A stretch of 64,000 bases of DNA from Cycas panzhihuaensis (taxonomy: Eukaryota > Cycadophyta): NCBI GenBank assembly GCA_023213395.1, contig CM041465.1, positions 114,521,741 to 114,585,740 of the forward strand, read 5' to 3'. Under the pieces are notes generated by a model that saw only the letters and a program-made list of their open reading frames with translations, searched no databases and was not told the origin of the DNA. Shown here piece after piece: positions 59,324-64,000 of the stretch. A program made the position numbers and the translations under genes. Numbering within the stretch: the stretch's first letter is position 1; the number at the start of each line of letters is the position of its first letter.

Positions 59324-61639
59324 TACTAGATTCATGTTGCAAATACTTTGTTTATTGTTATTATATTAAATTTATTATATTTTTACTTTAAAGCTTATAT
59401 TACCTTTCATATATCTTTGTATTCCATAATATAATTGTGTATATAGTCTCTATCTGGCTTTCTCTATGGTTGTGTGATTCTCTACAAGTTGTCTTAGCTT
59501 CTCGTAAGATTTATATAGTGTCTTTATTTCCCTGCATCCTTCAATTGAAGCTCTAGCTCCTGTGTGAGCCTTCTGATGCTCGTGCGACCTCTATGCATCT
59601 TTTGTATGCCATGTGTGCCTTTGTGGGACCCTGCGTCCCTCCATCGACTATCTAGGCTCCTTGTGTGACTCCTACATGACCATTCCTTGCCTATGTGGCC
59701 TTCATTTAATCATCGTCTAGCCTACATGCTCTATGAGCCCTTCATGAGCCCTTTGTTGGAGTTCTAGGTGAGTCGAAGTGAGTTGCATTATCTTGATGTC
59801 TTTATGCACCCTTTCTTATAGTTCGCATGCTATGTGACATCTATTTGTCACTATTCTTTACTCCTTTAAGATCCTCAAGTAACTGGAGAAGATCTCAGAT
59901 CTATTTAAAAGGTTTTTTTATCTAATTTAATTAATTAATTCTCTATTTTCATTCTTTCTTCAAACTAGACAGGACTCCTTAATTTTAAATCATAATTTCT
60001 CTCTCCTTTGTTGATGAAATTGGCACATATCTATATTCTTTTCATCTGTCTCTGAGTTATTTAGCTAGTAGAGAAGGCGGATCTCAATTATATTCATATA
60101 TTTTTGAGAAATCCTCTATGGATCGCCAATCTCTTTGCTTGTTTATGTCAACCTTACATATGATTAAATTTTTTTTTTTTTTGAGTTATTTTATTTTTCC
60201 TAAAGTTTAAGTTTAATTTAATTTAATTAAATTATTTTTAAGTTCCAGGCATATAACTTGGCATTAACTTCCCTTCAACCTTAGCCCCTAGTCCTATTTG
60301 CTCTATACAACCTTCTTTTTTATAGATTGCAAATAAAATTAAGTTATATTTTATAAGTTTTAATTATTCATAAACTATATTTCATATTCTATATTTTTTC
60401 AAGTCCTACCCCTCCTTTTGTCCTTAGGGGTGGTCATATTAACCCCTATGTGACCTTAATCTTATTGATCAAAGGGGCTTAGCCCCTCCTCCTTCTCAAT
60501 TTTTATTCCTAAAAGAGGTCTTTGTTCTATTTCTTTAATATCTTGAGTTCTAGAATTCTATTTTCTAAATGGTTGGATCTATCAAAAAGATTTTTTGATT
60601 CTCTACATGTTGGAATAGGTTTTATCATGATTTGATATTATTTTATAGGTCTTTAAAGTAGATAAAATTGAGGTTCTAATTTGGTCCTAATTGGATAATT
60701 TTTCTAATATTTTGAGTAAATCTTTATACTCTAATTGAATATATTTACTTAATATCTAGGTGCTAATCGATTATTGATAATTTTTTATTACTTTTAGAGG
60801 CTCACAATTGTGCTTTATAACCATATAGCTCTATTTTAACCTCTTAAGATGAAGGAGCCTTCTTTGGATTAAAATCATTAAATTGGTGAATTCTAACACC
60901 TTACAACTCTACCTTTAAGCTTTCATTTTATCATCTAGCTTATAAATTTGAATCAAAGCTCTTCTAAAGCTTATTTATTTCTTATTTTAGGTCAATTATT
61001 GTCTCTTTTAAGGAATTCATTTAAGGTTTATTCCATAAGCATATTTCAAATACATATGCATATTTCTTTAATTTTAAAGAGCTTATATTTACTCTTAATG
61101 ATTTCATCTATATAGTGAAGGTTTATTTGGCTTTATTTCAAGCTTTCAAAGCATTTTCAAGGTGCAATCTATTGCATATAAGTATTTAAAGCATTTTACT
61201 CTTTTTCAAAGCTTATTTGAACTCTCATCAAAGTTATCTTACAAATAGTATTCTTGAATCTAACTTGAAGGATATATTTTCCTTTATTATCAAGTTATTT
61301 TTCATTGATTTATAAAGGCATTCATTTGAAAGATTTATATATATTTCTCAAAATATCTTTTAGCTCATTTTAGTCCTTTACCTTTAAGGTTAATATATAA
61401 ATTATTTAAAAGAATTATTGATTGATTTAGTTTCATTTTAAAGGAAAGCATTTGTCTTACTTTATTTTAAGAAGATATACATTGCCTAGTTACATTCTTT
61501 ACATTGATCAAGAAAGAAAATTATTGCCAGAGCATGTAAAAGAGTATTTATTACATATTTTATATTATTCACTCATTAGAGGTTATCATTTATTCATTAA
61601 GATAATGCATTAAGTTTATGCACTAAAAGTATTCTCAGA
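59324..61639 (+). other. C5 leader with conserved hairpin
   Basis: 2.3 kb without protein-like frames. 59440-59880 is richer in C and T, with repeated TGTGTGAC/CCTATG-like words. 60260-60500 resembles the C4 leader island and holds the hairpin at 60473-60487. Confidence 0.6.
60473..60487 (+). promoter_or_regulatory. Leader hairpin of C5
   Basis: AGGGGC-TTA-GCCCCT, a perfect six-base-pair stem with a three-base loop, at the position matching the C4 hairpin. Confidence 0.45.
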
Positions 61640-61917
61640 ATGACAAAGAACTTTGATAACACGAGGTTTCCCATATTTGATGGGACTAATTTTCACATTT
61701 AGAGATACATATTAAAAATACATTTTATGGTAAATGACCTTTGGAAATTTGTAGATCATGGTTACCTATAGGATAAATAAAATTTTAAAGAAATTTTAAA
61801 AAAGGATAATGAAGTATTAGCATTAATATTTTGTACAATAAATGATAATATATTCACTTATGTTAGTGAAATGGCCACATCTAAATCAAAGATGGAATAC
61901 ATTAAAATCACTTTATG
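61640..61917 (+). pseudogene. C5 gag N-terminal fragment
   Basis: ATG at 61640, then F-P-I-F-D-G-T-N-F-H-I-stop-R (the stop replaces the Trp usual in copia Gag), V-N-D-L-W-K-F-V-D-H-G and F-T-Y-V-S-E-M-A-T-S-K. The match to Gag fades after about 61917; the capsid C-terminal half and knuckle are absent. Confidence 0.75.
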
Positions 61918-61979
61918 AGTGAGAAATTTTAGAATTAAATAAATTTAACTATATTGATAATGTGTTCCATCTAAAATAA

Positions 61980-62402
61980 ATGGTAGAGAAGGTGGCTTTT
62001 AATGAAAAGACTAGCGATTCATGTAATTTTAAAGCTTTTAATAAGAGTAATGAACACAATGTTCCATTTGATGAGGCTATATGTATATTTAACCTGATTC
62101 ACTCTCATCAAGAAGATAAAATTAAAAATGAAGACATTCTTATTCATTTAAAGCAAGTCATACCTATATTTGAACCACACTTTATTGAAGACTATACGGA
62201 AAGGACAATGATGCAAGTTTATAACTACATCAAGGATGAAGACAAAGATACAAGACATGAGTTCAATCACCTTTTCAAAGTATTCCTAAAGCATTCATAC
62301 CACAAGTTCAAAGAGAAGTTGAAGACAAATGTCATGAACATTAAAGGAAAGTATGTTGAGGTTAATGTTCCTCACCTAACTCCCACTATTAGGAATATGT
62401 AA
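61980..62402 (+). CDS. C5 open frame of unknown origin (140 codons)
   Basis: Open from ATG 61980 to TAA 62400-62402, in a different frame from the gag fragment and running across the purine tract into the 3' LTR. The product is acidic to neutral, Lys/His/Glu/Asp-rich, with predicted-looking helices around I-C-I-F-N-L-I-H-S-H-Q-E-D, T-M-M-Q-V-Y-N-Y-I-K-D-E-D-K-D and F-N-H-L-F-K-V-F-L-K-H-S-Y. No motif of Gag, protease, integrase, RT or RNase H, and no membrane segment or signal peptide. In DNA this AT-rich, 140 codons without a stop is unlikely by chance, so it was probably coding recently. It could be a captured host exon or a divergent Gag end. I do not recognise the family. Confidence 0.5.
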   Translation: MVEKVAFNEKTSDSCNFKAFNKSNEHNVPFDEAICIFNLIHSHQEDKIKNEDILIHLKQVIPIFEPHFIEDYTERTMMQVYNYIKDEDKDTRHEFNHLFKVFLKHSYHKFKEKLKTNVMNIKGKYVEVNVPHLTPTIRNM

Positions 62403-62720
62403 AGTGCACACATCTTCATGGTAAGTTAATGTAATGTTATTTTATTATGCATTATTATTATTATTATTATACTTTGTCATTATTTTATATTATTTTAAAT
62501 TTGGAGGTTGAGGAGGATTTCCTCATTCCTCCCAAGTATATATTTTATGGGGTTCAAAACCTTGGTGTTCATAAACACCACCTTCATCAAAGGATTTTTG
62601 GATGTACTCTTCAAAGATGGCTTAATACAATGATCTTTTATATGTGCACTCTCAATATGGCTTAAATACTAGTTTAATTTGTATATTCACCTACTCCACT
62701 CTATTCTCCATACTCTAGCA
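62354..62720 (+). repeat. C5 3' LTR
   Basis: 367 bp. Starts TGTTGAGGTTAATG and ends CTCTAGCA. An ATT run is longer here (about 62451-62470) than in the 5' LTR. Purine run AAAGGAAAG lies just upstream. Confidence 0.9.
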
Positions 62721-62725
62721 ACTAA

Positions 62726-64000
62726 AATAGAAGAAATAAATGATTCATATATGGTTATTCTAGGGATGTCTCAATAATAAGTTTTATTCAAGGTTAAGGG
62801 TAAGATAGTAAACTCAACGACCATAATTATATTCTAAACGATAAGGGGAATAAAGACCTTACCAATAGGTATCATTTCTATTTTTTTAAATCTTTGGTAG
62901 ACCCAATTAATAAGTTTAAAATTAGATATGTTAAGGGACTCAAGGAGTTAAAGGGGAAGGATATTGGTGGCAACAACTTCATTCACAATAACCCTTTTAA
63001 TAGTCTTTCCACTACTCATGATACAAATGAAAAAATGAGGGATGTTACAACACTTGTAATAATCACTAAGATGAGAAAGGTTAACGGTAATAAGAGGTCT
63101 ACCTAAATCTAGTTATTTAATGCCAAGGATATTAAGAAAAAATTGAGTCTACTCAAGGTAACTCTTAAGAAAATTAAACACATAAATATCTACATATACA
63201 AACTTGAGCTCCTTAATGATGGAGAAGCCTTTAGTTTTAATAACTTAAGGGATAAAACAACAAAATTTAATTTTAACAAATCAAAGGGGAATTTCAAAGA
63301 TTTTCTCATCTAACTTAGATGAGGAGCTAATTTTAAAGATCATCAACTTATGAGTTTTAATATCAAGGAGATCATCCATCTCCAATATATTGATGATTTT
63401 AGCTTAGGAATCCAAGTCATCCTCATGAGGGAAATTTTAGTTTTAATGATTATTATTTTTGTCCTTAGTGGACTTAGTATGGGTGGGACCTTCTTTAGTT
63501 TTAAACTTAAAACTAGAAGTGTGATCATCCTCCTAAATAAGAACCTTTCCTTTATGCCTATCTTAGTAGTTAGGAAATGGTTAGTGTGAATTAAAAATTC
63601 CTTATTATAATGGGATGGTTATTAATTAGCCAAGGCATACTTTCTTCCAGGTTATTTGAGTTTAGTGCACTCAGATTAAACATAAGCTTCCATTTGATAA
63701 TACATACATAAAGGGTTATTTGAATTAAAAGGTAAAGGAAGAGTCTTTAAAGGTTGGTTAAGTTTTTAATCTACTAGATGGATGGTCTTAGAATCCTTTG
63801 AAGGTTTAAGAGAGAAAGTTAAAAGTTTGGTCATGATAGAATATTCCAAGGCATATAGGACAAAGGTAAGTTGGTTATAGGTCTTATCATATTGGACATG
63901 TTTAGGTTCATGAGTAGCCTTCTACTTGGGAGTTGTAGGGGCTTATTTAACTTAGATCTAACTTGAATTCTAAAAGATTTAAGGACAAAGCATCTATCAA
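62726..64000 (-). pseudogene. G5 Gag tail and protease (N-terminal part), partial
   Basis: At about 63960-63640 the minus strand gives P-L-P-F-N-S-N-N-P-L-C and M-Y-Y-Q-M-E-A-Y-V, the region of the C-x2-H-type knuckle in Tat-like Gag, with a His-to-Tyr-like loss. At 62900-62726, I-G-K-V-F-I-P-L-I-V and Y-stop-D-I-P-R-I match the protease strand before and at the L-G-R-P-W box. Between them (63100-63600) only an acidic, broken stretch is seen. The two rightmost + strand frames here are shadows. Confidence 0.6.

Larger units (their letters stand above)
58944..62720 (+). mobile_element. C5: short, non-autonomous Ty1/copia inside G5
   Basis: 3777 bp, LTRs 365 and 367 bp. Target duplication ACTAA at 58939-58943 and 62721-62725 is perfect. 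Internal part is only 3.0 kb: a long leader, the start of a copia gag, and an unrelated-looking open frame. No protease, integrase, RT or RNase H was found. Leader similarity to C4 suggests a related family could have supplied enzymes in trans. Confidence 0.9.
48974..64000 (-). mobile_element. G5: Tat-like Ty3/gypsy, running off the right edge, interrupted by C4 and C5
   Basis: Pieces in minus order: Gag tail (about 63.96-63.64 kb), protease end, C5, linker and RT, C4, RT end and RNase H, then integrase to 48974. The frame rejoins across both inserts. No LTR of G5 is visible in the window; the 5' LTR must lie beyond 64000. AT-rich and strongly decayed, unlike G2. Confidence 0.8.

Noticed and set aside
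62447-62665. 72-codon + frame starting with a Tyr run
   Set aside because: Generated by the ATT repeat in the C5 3' LTR.

Overview
The window reads as plant nuclear DNA built almost wholly of decayed retrotransposons. I found no host protein gene, rRNA, tRNA or CRISPR array. Evidence for a plant: initiator-Met-tRNA-primed Ty1/copia and chromodomain Ty3/gypsy elements, Tat-like Ty3/gypsy pol, a plant-type LINE with endonuclease, RT, zf-RVT and RNase H, and coding remnants full of TAG/TAA/TGA where Trp, Gln or Arg is expected. Such stops fit decay of methylated cytosines. Density and nesting suggest a large, repeat-rich genome. I cannot name the species; a gymnosperm is only a weak guess.

Layout. 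(1) 1-1347: gypsy pol fragment G1 on +, entering from the left. (2) 1348-5477: 5'-truncated LINE on -, its poly(A) end abutting G1. (3) 5478-~14814: Tat-like gypsy G2 on -, GC- and CpG-rich, with gag, protease and the first part of RT, then an abrupt join to a long LTR copy. (4) ~16.6-24.3 kb: copia C1 remnant on -, whose gag is split by a complete copia C2 (17168-23279). (5) 24.3-28.6 kb: unassigned AT-rich DNA. (6) 28.6-34.66 kb: N1, a non-coding element with terminal direct repeats, interrupted by deletion-derived gypsy G3 (30280-33693, TSD TTAAC). (7) 35629-47646: chromodomain gypsy G4 on + (TSD TACAT), its integrase split by Tork-like copia C3 (40635-45974, TSD CCCTC). (8) ~48.97-64 kb: Tat-like gypsy G5 on -, running off the right edge and interrupted by copia C4 (50808-57549, TSD GTATT) and the short copia C5 (58944-62720, TSD ACTAA).

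Five insertions have perfect 5-bp target duplications. Four nested insertions (C2 in C1, C3 in G4, C4 and C5 in G5) rejoin a host-element reading frame when the insert and one target copy are removed.

No intact autonomous element remains. Several catalytic or metal-binding residues are lost through G-to-A changes on the sense strand. The least explained items are a 140-codon open frame of unknown origin in C5, a hairpin shared by the C4 and C5 leaders, a 22-bp perfect palindrome kept in both G3 LTRs, and a sharp change in CpG content at the G2 breakpoint. I did not find a convincing new biological system.
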